DNA from: Sulfitobacter sp. JL08
GTDB lineage: Bacteria; Pseudomonadota; Alphaproteobacteria; Rhodobacterales; Rhodobacteraceae
Direction of reading: 5' to 3'
Assembly (NCBI RefSeq): GCF_003352045.1
Contig: NZ_CP025815.1
Span: 2,232,001 to 2,296,000 of the forward strand
DNA: 64,000 nucleotides
Part shown: piece after piece, positions 37,584 through 45,930 of the stretch
How positions within the stretch are numbered: position 1 is the stretch's first letter
Layout: the number at the start of each line of letters is the position of its first letter
Translations under genes and position numbers: made by a program
Notes under the pieces: model-generated
The model's database searches: none
Seen by the model: the letters and a program-made list of their open reading frames with translations, nothing else
Told to the model about the DNA's origin: nothing

Positions 37584-38741
37584 TCAATCCGGCACTTCGA
37601 TCACGACCGAGGCATGGATGGCAGGGGAGTCCCCCCATTCTGGTGACGGGGCGTTTCTGCGCGGGTTGGCAAAGTTCGCTAGGTTTTGATTGCCGCGCCA
37701 ATTGTCCGGGGCACCAGTCGCCCAGTTAGTATAGTTTGTCGGTTCGCCGTTTTGCCAAACCCAACCGCCTGTGGGTTCGGGCGCTCCCTCTTGCTGAACG
37801 AATCCAATCATTGGACCTTCGTAGGCCGTGTCGTAGACGACCCAGTGCCCCTCATCGTGCAAGGTTAGATTGAACACGAAGTCATTCTCGGCCTGCGATC
37901 CGATGGCAACTGGATATCCGCCAAGCGCACTAGCAAGATCTTTGATTTCGGCCCATTCTCCACCCCAGGTTCGAACTATGTGATAAGTATGGCCCTCAAA
38001 GTTGCCGGTAGTTACCAAATCAAAGGCAGACAGGATTTCTGCGGGACTAGGAGCGCCTTCCAAAAGCCGGGCTATCTCCAGTCTATCCCCTTCGCGTGAC
38101 TCCAGTTTCAAAGCGTAGTAAAGGGTGGCTGCGGTAATGACTGCAACTCCCACAGAAATTCCCAGTGGTACGGCGGGGTTGCGCATGATCCGCGATATAC
38201 GCCTTCGCAGCCGAGGGGCTAGTGTGCCGGCATCGCCTACGGAATAGACTGATATCGGCTTGGTTACATTCTTGACCCGATGTTCGCCCACTTTGGAGAA
38301 GGCCAATTCGACCTTGCCCCCGACTTGGTCCATCACGTTTTGCGAAATGCAGATTCCGCCGGGTTCCGCAAGTGCTTCGAGTCGAGCCGCCACGTTCACA
38401 CCGTGGCCCAGAATGTCGCCACCGGGTTGAACCGTTACATCACCGATATTGATGCCCACGCGGAAGAGCAGTCGCGTGGTAGACAGCACAGGTTCGTTGT
38501 AAACCTTATGCGCTTGTTGCAACTCAATCGCTGCTCGCAACGCCTCAACCGGGCTTTCAAACCAAGCGAGAACAGAGTCTCCAGCCGTGTTGGCAATTTG
38601 ACCACGATGAGCTGCGATTATAGGATCCATAAGACCGCGCAGAGCAGCAAGATGGGTGAGAGCCGTTTCCTCGTTGGCCTCCACATGGTGCGTATAATCA
38701 GCGACGTCGGCGGCTAAGATCGTCAGGAGGCGCCGGGTCAT
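37584..38741 (-). CDS. Class III nucleotide cyclase with transmembrane helix and C-type lectin-like domain
   Basis: A 385-residue membrane protein. The N-terminal cyclase domain has ILAADVADYTHHVE, NTAGDSVLAWF, GINIGDVTVQ and GVNVAARLEAL, so the metal Asp and Asn/Arg residues are present, while the lysine seen in its relatives is replaced by Asn. A single transmembrane helix (about 189-212) leads to a ~140-residue domain with GGWVWQNGEPTNYTNWATG and a final HASVVIEVPD, the hallmark of a C-type lectin-like fold. That domain should be periplasmic, suggesting direct ligand sensing by the cyclase. I know of no common protein with this order. Confidence 0.85.
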   Translation of the reverse strand: MTRRLLTILAADVADYTHHVEANEETALTHLAALRGLMDPIIAAHRGQIANTAGDSVLAWFESPVEALRAAIELQQAHKVYNEPVLSTTRLLFRVGINIGDVTVQPGGDILGHGVNVAARLEALAEPGGICISQNVMDQVGGKVELAFSKVGEHRVKNVTKPISVYSVGDAGTLAPRLRRRISRIMRNPAVPLGISVGVAVITAATLYYALKLESREGDRLEIARLLEGAPSPAEILSAFDLVTTGNFEGHTYHIVRTWGGEWAEIKDLASALGGYPVAIGSQAENDFVFNLTLHDEGHWVVYDTAYEGPMIGFVQQEGAPEPTGGWVWQNGEPTNYTNWATGAPDNWRGNQNLANFANPRRNAPSPEWGDSPAIHASVVIEVPD

Positions 38742-39559
38742 GCACCTTGTCCCGACCTAACCCAGTTTCGAAACTCCCGCAGCGCCACCGCTCTCTCCTT
38801 AGCTATAATCGCTTTTGCCGCAGTTCAGCCTGACGAAAGGCTACCGCATCTATTGTCAGGGAGTCAAAGCTCGAAAACTTTTGCAAAACAAATTCCAGCA
38901 ATAAATGAAGTGCGTGAAGAGTGCTCTCCAAGATTTGACCCTAGCTGAGTCTTTATAAAGCCTCTTCGCGGTGCAGTTGGAATGCGCCTTTCGAAATGCA
39001 ACGCTGCAGCCACATTAGGCGGCTTTGTCCGCAACTGAGACATCCGAGACGTGAGCAGCGAACGTCCGGTTCCGATTTGCACCAATTTGGCCGAGTTCAA
39101 CGACCGCTTTGGGGAAATTCTGCCGCAGCGCCGCGAAACGGTCGCGTTTTCGATGCGGTTAGTTCGGTGAATTATGCTGCACTCGCATCGGGCGGCTTAG
39201 TCCGCGTTGCGGTCATAGACGAATTTTTGACGACCGTCCGCTATCGCCCGAACCGGTCATTGACAGCAGAAAATTTGGTTTTTCGCGAACGAACGACCGC
39301 TGAGCGGCGCTTAGCCGTCATCTGAGAAAAACAGTCGGATGACCGAGTCGAGCCCGGAGCGGTCGGACCAAATAGCGTTCTTTTGCAGTTGCCGTTATAT
39401 ATCAGAAGACCGATCGATTAAAATATGCTAGCCTTCGATCAGTTCATTGCTTTGTATCTTTTTCCAAAAAAGAAACTTCCCTTGAGGCAGACTTAAACAA
39501 GTCAACCCAGCGGTAAATCACACGTCAGCAGGCGGCGTAATCCAAGGGAGGAAGAAGTC
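38742..39559 (+). repeat. Non-coding stretch with two dispersed-repeat pieces (copy F)
   Basis: About 820 bases without a gene. One repeat piece is at about 39014-39100 (TTTGTCCGCAACTGAGACAT, then GCAGCGAACGTCCGG). A second is at about 39290-39355 (GAGAAAAACAGTCGGATGACC, then GAGCCC). A Shine-Dalgarno AGGGAGGAAG precedes the next gene. Confidence 0.6.
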
Positions 39560-40174
39560 ATGTCTTCACCAAAATACATGATGATAACCGTGGCAAAATG
39601 TGCGCCACAGAAATTTGGCCATGCGATCGAACACCTGGAAAGTCTTGCCAACGACCTAAAGACTAGGGCGGGGGCGGCGACAACCCGGCATGGTATTGTG
39701 GCGACAGGTGAGCATACGGGGCAGCTCATTCTTTTTCAAACGTATGAAGAAATGAATGGCATTGACCGGGCATTTGACGTCTATGAAAAGTCCAAAGCCT
39801 ATAAGGGTCTTGTTCACGATCTGGCTATCTCGGTCACTCTTCGAAACATCCTACGTATTGAAGACGTGGGGCTTAAAAACCCATCCAGCGATGTTCCAGC
39901 CTATGGAGTTGCCACGCGGGCAAAGTCGGCAGGGCTCGAATTGGACAGATTACGCACAGCCGTACCCCACTTTGAGAAAAATGGAGCGATGATATTTCGG
40001 TACTGCACTATTCTTACAGGACCCACAGCGGGGCATAGGCTTCTAGTCGTGGGCTACCCGTCGATGGACGCGGTAGAAAAGACATATGACACGCTGAGAG
40101 GCAGCGCAGAATACAATGCAATTTTGGAGACCCATGAGATTGAATGGCGGAATATCATTCGAATAACCGGCTAA
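39560..40174 (+). CDS. Protein with two dimeric alpha/beta-barrel-like halves, unknown function
   Basis: A 204-residue protein. The two halves (about 1-105 and 106-204) share a strand-helix-strand pattern: MITVAKCAPQKFGHAIEHL, GQLILFQTYEEMNGIDRAF in the first, and RYCTILTGP, HRLLVVGYPSMDAVEKTY in the second. This resembles a tandem ferredoxin-like (dimeric alpha/beta-barrel) protein, and the 94-residue gene at 25588 has the same segment type. It has a strong AGGGAGGAAG Shine-Dalgarno. No catalytic motif was recognised. It sits between two cyclases on the opposite strand. Confidence 0.7.
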   Translation: MSSPKYMMITVAKCAPQKFGHAIEHLESLANDLKTRAGAATTRHGIVATGEHTGQLILFQTYEEMNGIDRAFDVYEKSKAYKGLVHDLAISVTLRNILRIEDVGLKNPSSDVPAYGVATRAKSAGLELDRLRTAVPHFEKNGAMIFRYCTILTGPTAGHRLLVVGYPSMDAVEKTYDTLRGSAEYNAILETHEIEWRNIIRITG

Positions 40175-40427
40175 GACATCGACAGCAACTGCAGCGAATG
40201 GCCAGATTAGTTTTTGGCCATTTAACGTTCAGTGAACGGCAACTTCGTCCCGCACAGCGGAAGTAGGCATATTTTTTAGTAGCGTCCGCTCTTGTGGTAA
40301 GCGGACATTCGTAACCAAAGTTTCGAATTTCCAGTCGCTAACGGCGGCTTGACGCGACACAGCAGACACCCGCCAAAAACCTGTGAACTTCCGCTTTGAG
40401 CCCGGAACAGACAGTTTCAACCGACCC
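40175..40427 (+). repeat. Diverged dispersed-repeat copy C
   Basis: From about 40262 to 40415 the sequence follows the repeat with more changes: GCGGACATTCGTAACCAAAG, TTTCGAATTTCCAGTCGC and CCGCTTTGAGCCC. It lies downstream of the fourth cyclase gene. Confidence 0.55.
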
Positions 40428-41660
40428 TTACGTACGCCCCTCAAGTAAATAGGTCGCTCTGGGTCTGTGCCCTTTAATTTCGATTTCACCGCGCGGCGTT
40501 GACTGGTAGCGATCAGATAAGAGTTTTCGAGTTTCCGTCGAAATCTGGATTCGATCGGGAACGCCTTCGGATTCCATCCGGCTGGCGACATTTACAGTAT
40601 CTCCCCAAAGATCGTACGAGAATTTCTGCTTGCCGATCACTCCCGCAATCACGGCTCCGGAATGTATCCCGATACGTAGTTTCAAATCGACGCTGTTATC
40701 TCTGCGGAACTCGCTAAACGCTTGCTGCATACCCAGCGCAAGATCGGCGATTTTTTCCGCGTGATCTGCGACGCTGCCCTGTAGACCTGTCGCGACCATA
40801 TAGGCATCACCAATGGTTTTGATCTTTTCCGCACCGTGTTCTTCTGCAATCGCGTCAAACCGCAAAAACAGATCGTTCAGCAGGTTAACAAGTTCATTCG
40901 CCGACATTTTCCGCGATATGTCGGTAAAACCCGCGAGATCGGCAAACAGGACAGACACGCTGTCGTGGTTGTCAGCCAGAGGTTCCTCCTGAGCTTTCAG
41001 CCGGGTCGCGATTTCAGCGGGCAGGATATTGAGGAGTAACGCTTCGGATCGGCGTTTTTCATCCTCAAGCAGGCGCTCCAACTGATAAGCCCGCCGGTTG
41101 ATGACATCCAGTAAATAGGCAAAACCAATCGCGAATCCCACACCACCGCTGGTCCAGGCCATCGCATTCACAACCTCAAAAGAGGTGCCGCCCGCCAACG
41201 CTATTGTTAGAAGAGCGGTAAAAAGATAGCTGCCCAGAACAACAGAGGCCTGACGTACACCATTCGTAATCGCCGGGACGAATATCATTCCAACCAAAAG
41301 GCCACCCACGCCTGCAATGAACCCTCCAGGCAATTGCGCCAGTATCAAAGGGAACAAGATGGCCACCCCAAGGTAGGTGTAAGTCATGAAATATGTCCAT
41401 AATCTTGGGGTAGTATGAATAATCGGTAAGAATGATGTACCGATACATATCGCAAAATGCAGGGCTGCCGCCGCGCGAAACGGACCAGTCTTGCTTAATG
41501 CACCGGGATCCAACATCAGGTCCCAAAACAAATAGCCGGTAAAAGCAACGAGGCCGATGGCTGACCCCAACCTGCCAAGCGGCATAAACCTTTGCAGCAG
41601 TCGCAGGGCGTAGTCACGTTCGACGTCTGGCTCGAATTTTATCGGGTACCAAGTTTCCAT
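40428..41660 (-). CDS. Membrane-bound class III adenylate/guanylate cyclase
   Basis: A 410-residue integral membrane cyclase. About six hydrophobic helices fill residues 30-190, followed by a coiled coil (QLERLLEDEKRRSEALLLNILPAEI) and the cyclase domain with VLFADLAGFT, IKTIGDAYMV, LRIGIHSGAVIAGVIG and WGDTVNVASRME. All catalytic residues are present, including the lysine and the Asp that select adenine. The start at 41660 (METWYPI) has GGAG six bases upstream; in-frame ATGs at 41672 and 41681 are also possible. It is the fourth cyclase of the island and is built on the mammalian-like six-helix plan. Confidence 0.9.
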   Translation of the reverse strand: METWYPIKFEPDVERDYALRLLQRFMPLGRLGSAIGLVAFTGYLFWDLMLDPGALSKTGPFRAAAALHFAICIGTSFLPIIHTTPRLWTYFMTYTYLGVAILFPLILAQLPGGFIAGVGGLLVGMIFVPAITNGVRQASVVLGSYLFTALLTIALAGGTSFEVVNAMAWTSGGVGFAIGFAYLLDVINRRAYQLERLLEDEKRRSEALLLNILPAEIATRLKAQEEPLADNHDSVSVLFADLAGFTDISRKMSANELVNLLNDLFLRFDAIAEEHGAEKIKTIGDAYMVATGLQGSVADHAEKIADLALGMQQAFSEFRRDNSVDLKLRIGIHSGAVIAGVIGKQKFSYDLWGDTVNVASRMESEGVPDRIQISTETRKLLSDRYQSTPRGEIEIKGHRPRATYLLEGRT

Positions 41661-42115
41661 CGCAATCTCCATCTTTGACATGCCGGAAGACCAAATAGTC
41701 AATGACCCTATTGAAGTCTTTGAAAATTACCCGCTACAAGTAACATCCATTCCAGTCTTCAGAAAGAAGCTGGCTTTTAGATGGGCAGGCGCAAGAGAAT
41801 TCGACGGGCATAGAACAAAGCGTGTCCTGACACTGCACCAATTGCGGAGCACTTGGAACAAAATATGGCCCATAATCAATGGCAGCAGAGTCTGCAAGGC
41901 GGTCATTAATACAGAGTGCAGCGAACGTCTGGTGCCGGTGAAAGCAGTCGTTTAGAACCAAAACTTCGAATTTCCGGTTGTGAACGGCTGCTTAACGCGA
42001 CGAACCGGTCATCAGAGAAGAACAGTCGAATGACTGCATCGAGCCCATTCCGGAAGTGCTCCTGCTATGATACTCGCAGATGCAGCAAGCATGGTGTGAG
42101 ATTGCGCCCTGGCGC
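41661..42115 (+). repeat. Dispersed repeat, copy B (core 41918-42047)
   Basis: The 130-base core is nearly identical to 29714-29843 and in the same orientation. It lacks the leader seen in other copies. The remaining ~250 bases hold the promoter of the minus-strand cyclase and no gene. Confidence 0.75.
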
Positions 42116-42778
42116 TCAATTCAGATCTGTGTCTTGCCAATACTTCGTGCCAGAAGCATTTGCGTTAACGCGCCACCCCGTTTTGCTAAGCACAAAGAAC
42201 GACCGCCCATCTGTGAATTTGACTTCAGTCGTCGTGCGTTCGTCTCCCTGCATCGCACCCGCATCTGCGGATGCATCATATCCATTTTCCACAAAGCGTT
42301 GGAAATCGACCGAGGTCTCGAACATGATGACGAACTGAGATTCAAAGCCGCCAATTCCGAATGCGGCCCCGGCACCTCCGGTCCCCATTTGCATGTATGT
42401 ACGGGCACCTTCAGGGAGAGACACGGCCACACCGCGACCATATCCTGCCGAGAGAGGGAATATGGAGATCCGCCGCATATCGAAAGCGGCATATCCAGCA
42501 CTGACTTCCAAGGCTCGGGCAGCCTCTGGATTTTCCGCAATTAGACGGGTGAGAACCTCATCTGCCATACGGTCGAGTTTTACTCTGGTCGCCGCCGGTG
42601 TTTCTTCATCTTTAACCAGTTCGCTGGTTGAATCTATAGCGTTGCCCGCTGCATCAACTCCTTTCTTGGCAACCTCACCGACCTTGCTCGCGCCTTTCTT
42701 CAGGTTGTCCATAAGGCCTTCAGCATGCGCGTGACCGGAACTCGTTACGAGCAAGAGAAGCAGGAGTATTTTCTTCAC
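42116..42778 (-). CDS. SYLF-domain (YSC84-like) secreted protein
   Basis: A 220-residue protein with a signal peptide (KKILLLLLLVTSSGHAHA). The mature part has a short helical repeat region (residues 22-60) and then the SYLF domain, seen in YAAFDMRRISIFPLSAGYGRG, MQMGTGGAGAAFGIGGFESQFVIMFE and TDGRSFFVLSKTG. SYLF domains bind phosphoinositides or other lipids in eukaryotes; bacterial roles are unknown. A GTG at 42778 gives a clean signal peptide behind an AAGGCGA site. The ATG at 42823 would add a charged 15-residue extension. Confidence 0.8.
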   Translation of the reverse strand: MKKILLLLLLVTSSGHAHAEGLMDNLKKGASKVGEVAKKGVDAAGNAIDSTSELVKDEETPAATRVKLDRMADEVLTRLIAENPEAARALEVSAGYAAFDMRRISIFPLSAGYGRGVAVSLPEGARTYMQMGTGGAGAAFGIGGFESQFVIMFETSVDFQRFVENGYDASADAGAMQGDERTTTEVKFTDGRSFFVLSKTGWRVNANASGTKYWQDTDLN

Positions 42779-43150
42779 GATGTCATCGCCTTTTTTCTCA
42801 GAACGTGTTGGGTATGCCAACATTCATGGCTCTATAGTTTCGAAATTGCCATAACCGCGCCGTATCATCATACAGACGGACTTTTCGCCGGCCAACGGCT
42901 AAATGATGCTACAGCAGCGAAAGGCAGAAGTGTCCCGCAACTGAGACATTAGCCACCAGCGCAGCGAACGGCCGGTTTTCCGCATTGCGGCCATTGGTGC
43001 TTTGCGCCGCGAATGACGGCAGTGAGCCCAATGTAGACCAGTGCTGCATTACCCATGAATGTCCAGTTTACGTTCGATACACTCTTTCAGATATCGTGAT
43101 CTCACACCGTAATCGGGTATCAATACCCAGAGAAAAAACATGATCTTGTG
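42779..43150 (+). repeat. Dispersed repeat, copy E (42931-43040) and flanks
   Basis: Leader TGTCCCGCAACTGAGACATT, then GCAGCGAACGGCCGG and GAATGACGGCAGTGAGCCCA. Same orientation as the other copies. No gene was seen in the rest of this 370-base gap. Confidence 0.65.
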
Positions 43151-43804
43151 TCATGTCAGCGGTTCTTCAGCGTCTGCATGTTCCGCTGCCCAGTTGGTTG
43201 CATCCTCAACCGCAACAATCGAGGCCGTGGGCACCACGTTCACATAAGCATCTGTCTCGGAAACTGGAACCGCCTTGCTTTGGGACATTCGGTACAGCGC
43301 ATAAAGCGTGATCGCCAAAAAGGTAAACCCAAGCACAATCCAGAATGCGAACGGACCGATGGTCTGCATGGCAAAGCCCGCGCCAAGCGGTCCGAGTATG
43401 GCGCCCAGTCCGAAGGTAAAGACGAGACCACCCGAGATCGCAGGCATATCCTCTGTCGGCACGTTGTCGTTGGTGTAAGCTAGCAGAAGCGCATAAAGCG
43501 GCGTTGTCATCCCGCCGGCAAAGAAGCCCGCGGCCATGATCGGGATCAGCGGATCGACCGGTAGCCATGCGGGTGGATTGTTCGCCATATAACCCAGCCC
43601 GCAGGCCACCGCGCCGAGGAATGCAGTACCGCATATGACCTTGCGACGATCGATCCTGTCAGACAGCCAGCCGATGGGCAGCTGCATCAGGATTGCGCCG
43701 CCGAACAACATCGCCACAAAGAGCGCGATCTGGTTTGCGCTCATGCCAATCTCACTACCGAAAACTGCGCCCATCCCCGATTGGCTGGCATAGATGCTGC
43801 CCAG
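43151..43804 (-). pseudogene. MFS transporter, C-terminal half, truncated by IS3
   Basis: The remaining ~217 codons encode six or so transmembrane helices of a major facilitator, including the LPIGWLSDRIDRRKV loop signature between helices. The frame is open up to the IS3 end at 43805 and reads GSIYASQSGMGAVFGSEIG, so translation of the ancestral gene began beyond the insertion. The missing N-terminal half is not found on the other side of the IS, which suggests a deletion accompanied or followed insertion. An ATG at 43774 could make a fragment but not a working transporter. Confidence 0.85.
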
Positions 43805-43877
43805 TGTCCGTCGTCATATAAAATGGGACATCAGAGCGGCTTGAACATTGGAGGCTCTGGTTCGGTTGTGTGATTGA

Positions 43878-44870
43878 TTATGCTGCTTGTTTTTGATGTT
43901 GCAAGCGGCGCTGTCGGATTGTCAGTTTCTTGATCTTCTCCCTGTCTCTCAGAATGGCTTTGTCCCGGCCAAAGTAGACGTCGGCGGGTGTGACGTTTTT
44001 CAGGCTCTCGTGGTAGCGCTGGTTATTGTAGTAGTCGACGAAGGCCCCGATCTGTCGCTCGAGATCACCGGGCAGGTAGTAATTCTCCAGCAGAACACGG
44101 TTCTTCATTGTCTGGTGCCAGCGTTCGATTTTGCCCTGGGTTTGCGGGTGGAATGGCGCCCCACGGATATGCGTCATTTTTTGACCTTCCAGCCATTCGG
44201 CCAAATCGCCAGAGATGTAACAGGAGCCATTATCGCTGAGCAGACGGGGTTTGTGTCGGACCACGGCCTGGTCGCAGCCTGATGCTGCCAGAGCCAACTC
44301 GATCGTGTCTGTTACGTCCTCAGCGCGCATATTTGTGCAAAGCTTCCAAGCGATGATGTAGCGGCTGTAGTCGTCGAGGATGGTGGACAGGTAATACCAG
44401 CCCCAGCCAATGATCTTGAAGTAGGTGAAGTCGGTCTGCCACATCTGGTTGATGGCGGTCGTTTTATCTTTGAACTGGTCTGCCGCTTTGATCACCACAT
44501 AGTCTGGTGCCGTGATCAGATCTGCAGCTTTCAGAATGCGGTAAGTCGATGATTCAGAGACAAAATACCGATTCTCATCTGTATATTTAACCGCTAGCTC
44601 GCGCGTGGTCAGCGCCTCATGCTCCAGCGCAAACTCAATCAGGTCGTCACGGCGAGCATCGGGGATTCGGTTCCAGACCGACTTTGGACGCGGCGAACGA
44701 TCTGCCAGGGCATCAAAGCCACCTTCGACATATCGGTCATACCACCGGTAAAATGTGGTGCGCGGGATGCCCAGCATATCAAGGGTCTTCTTGGTTGGCA
44801 GATGTGACCCTTCAACTGTGTGAATGATCTCCAGCTTCTCGGATGCGGGGTATCTCATTCCTCGTATCCC
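43878..44870 (-). CDS. IS3-family transposase orfB (rve integrase core)
   Basis: About 330 residues from the ATG at 44858 or a frameshift product of orfA. The DDE catalytic residues are in QMWQTDFTYF, LLSDNGSCY and the glutamate after PFHPQTQGKIERWHQ. A helix-turn-helix (TLDMLGIPRTTFYRWYDR) leads. The frame is open to 44930, overlapping orfA by 76 bases, so the complete enzyme is most likely an OrfAB fusion by ribosomal frameshift. Looks intact. The exact start is uncertain by a few codons. Confidence 0.9.
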   Translation of the reverse strand, partial: GIRGMRYPASEKLEIIHTVEGSHLPTKKTLDMLGIPRTTFYRWYDRYVEGGFDALADRSPRPKSVWNRIPDARRDDLIEFALEHEALTTRELAVKYTDENRYFVSESSTYRILKAADLITAPDYVVIKAADQFKDKTTAINQMWQTDFTYFKIIGWGWYYLSTILDDYSRYIIAWKLCTNMRAEDVTDTIELALAASGCDQAVVRHKPRLLSDNGSCYISGDLAEWLEGQKMTHIRGAPFHPQTQGKIERWHQTMKNRVLLENYYLPGDLERQIGAFVDYYNNQRYHESLKNVTPADVYFGRDKAILRDREKIKKLTIRQRRLQHQKQAA

Positions 44871-45229
44871 CCAGCCCCTGTCATGCTTTTTTTGAGCAGA
44901 CGGTTTTCCAGAGTAAGGTCGGCCACGCACTCTTTCAGAGCCATGGCCTCTGATCGCAACTCCTTCACCTCAGGCGATGTCGCTTGACGCGCCGTGTCGC
45001 CAGACAGGCGACGTTTTCCAGCCTCAAGGAACTCCTTTGACCAAGTGTAATACAGGCTCTCAGAGATGCCCTCACGGCGACACAACGCCGAGATGCTTTC
45101 CTCTCCGCGTAATCCGGCCAAAACAATGCGGATCTTCTCCTCCGCCGAGTAGGTCTGGCGGGTCTTGCGGCGGATGTTTTTGACCAGCTTGTCAGCTGCG
45201 TCTTTCGATGTTCCGGGCTTCTTGTTCAT
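44855..45229 (-). CDS. IS3-family transposase orfA
   Basis: A 124-residue DNA-binding protein of IS3 elements: a helix-turn-helix of the HTH_8/transposase_8 type (TYSAEEKIRIVLAGLRGEESISALCRREGISESLYYTW) followed by a leucine-zipper region (LRSEAMALKECVADLTLENRLLKKSM) for multimer formation. It begins inside the right inverted-repeat region and ends overlapping orfB. The element appears functional, though its flanks suggest an older rearrangement. Confidence 0.92.
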   Translation of the reverse strand: MNKKPGTSKDAADKLVKNIRRKTRQTYSAEEKIRIVLAGLRGEESISALCRREGISESLYYTWSKEFLEAGKRRLSGDTARQATSPEVKELRSEAMALKECVADLTLENRLLKKSMTGAGGYEE

Positions 45230-45307
45230 CTTCGCTCCTTAAAGGCTACGATGAACCAGAAACCCTCCGTTGTTCAAATCCTCAAATCTGTCCCACAGGT
45301 GCTGACG

Positions 45308-45475
45308 TCAGACAGTGCCATACATATTGTCCGTGTTCAGCACGTCCGTGTATGTGCGCAACATCCGACGCGCGTACACGAGCGCCAAATACTCCTCAGA
45401 ACCAACCTTGATCGTGATCTCACCATGCCTGCACACCAGCCGGTCGAGGCGGGATAACGCTGTTTTCCTATCCAT
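45308..45475 (-). CDS. Small protein, 3' end supplied by the IS3 insertion
   Basis: A 55-codon frame starting MDRKTALSRLDRLVCRHGEI. Its last codons, including the stop, lie in the IS3 terminal repeat (45314 is the IS end), so the natural C-terminus is lost. The ATG overlaps the stop of the 29-codon frame before it (TGATG). Codon pattern is consistent with a gene, but no family is recognised. It belongs to a chain of three tiny overlapping frames. Confidence 0.45.
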   Translation of the reverse strand: MDRKTALSRLDRLVCRHGEITIKVGSEEYLALVYARRMLRTYTDVLNTDNMYGTV

Positions 45476-45564
45476 CACAAACCCTCCCGCTGTTTGACCA
45501 CACGGGCGGCACCCGACACGCAATGGTCCAAAATGTTGCGGCACTCTACATCAGTCATTTTCAT
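45475..45564 (-). CDS. Tiny ORF, 29 residues, coupled to its neighbours
   Basis: MKMTDVECRNILDHC begins the frame; it ends in TGATG, overlapping the next ATG. An AGGAGG Shine-Dalgarno lies within the end of the preceding frame, about 11 bases before the ATG. It is too short for family assignment. The precise spacing with both neighbours is the main evidence that it is translated. Confidence 0.4.
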   Translation of the reverse strand: MKMTDVECRNILDHCVSGAARVVKQREGL

Positions 45565-45565
45565 C

Positions 45566-45673
45566 TCATTTCCTCCTCTGCGCAAGGTCAGCACCGATGG
45601 CGATCATGCGATCCACCAGTTGCTGCGTCGACAGGTCAGCCAGCGCGCGCACCTCCTTAAACATCCCAAACAT
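45566..45673 (-). CDS. Tiny ORF, 35 residues, first of a coupled chain
   Basis: MFGMFKEVRALADLS begins this amphipathic 35-residue frame. Its stop is one base before the next ATG, and its last codons contain the AGGAGG used by the next gene. No promoter was identified. It resembles the small regulatory frames of phages or satellites, without a recognisable family. Confidence 0.35.
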   Translation of the reverse strand: MFGMFKEVRALADLSTQQLVDRMIAIGADLAQRRK

Positions 45674-45930
45674 GCTAAACTCTAAATATCTTGTTCAAAA
45701 AAATGCCTACAAATTTGTTTGCACCAAATGATTAAAGATAAGCGTGTAATCAGGCGTTGATGCAGGTCAAACCCAACTATTAAAGCATGATGAGAACAGT
45801 TCTGCATTCTGAAAATCGAAAAAAAATTCCAGCGCAGATAGGCCACGCTTCCACGGCCCTACCCAAAAGCTCGAGGGTGGGGGGCCTCGGCTCAGGGTTT
45901 TTTTGCGGTTTAGAACAATCCGGTCCTGAT

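Larger units (their letters stand above)
43805..45314 (-). mobile_element. IS3-family insertion sequence, 1510 bp
   Basis: Ends are imperfect inverted repeats that begin TGTCYGWCGTCA and share an inner TGGGACA. The flanking bases (CAG on the left, GTG on the right) do not form a target duplication. It carries orfA and orfB with overlapping ends. Both its flanks are broken genes. Confidence 0.85.
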
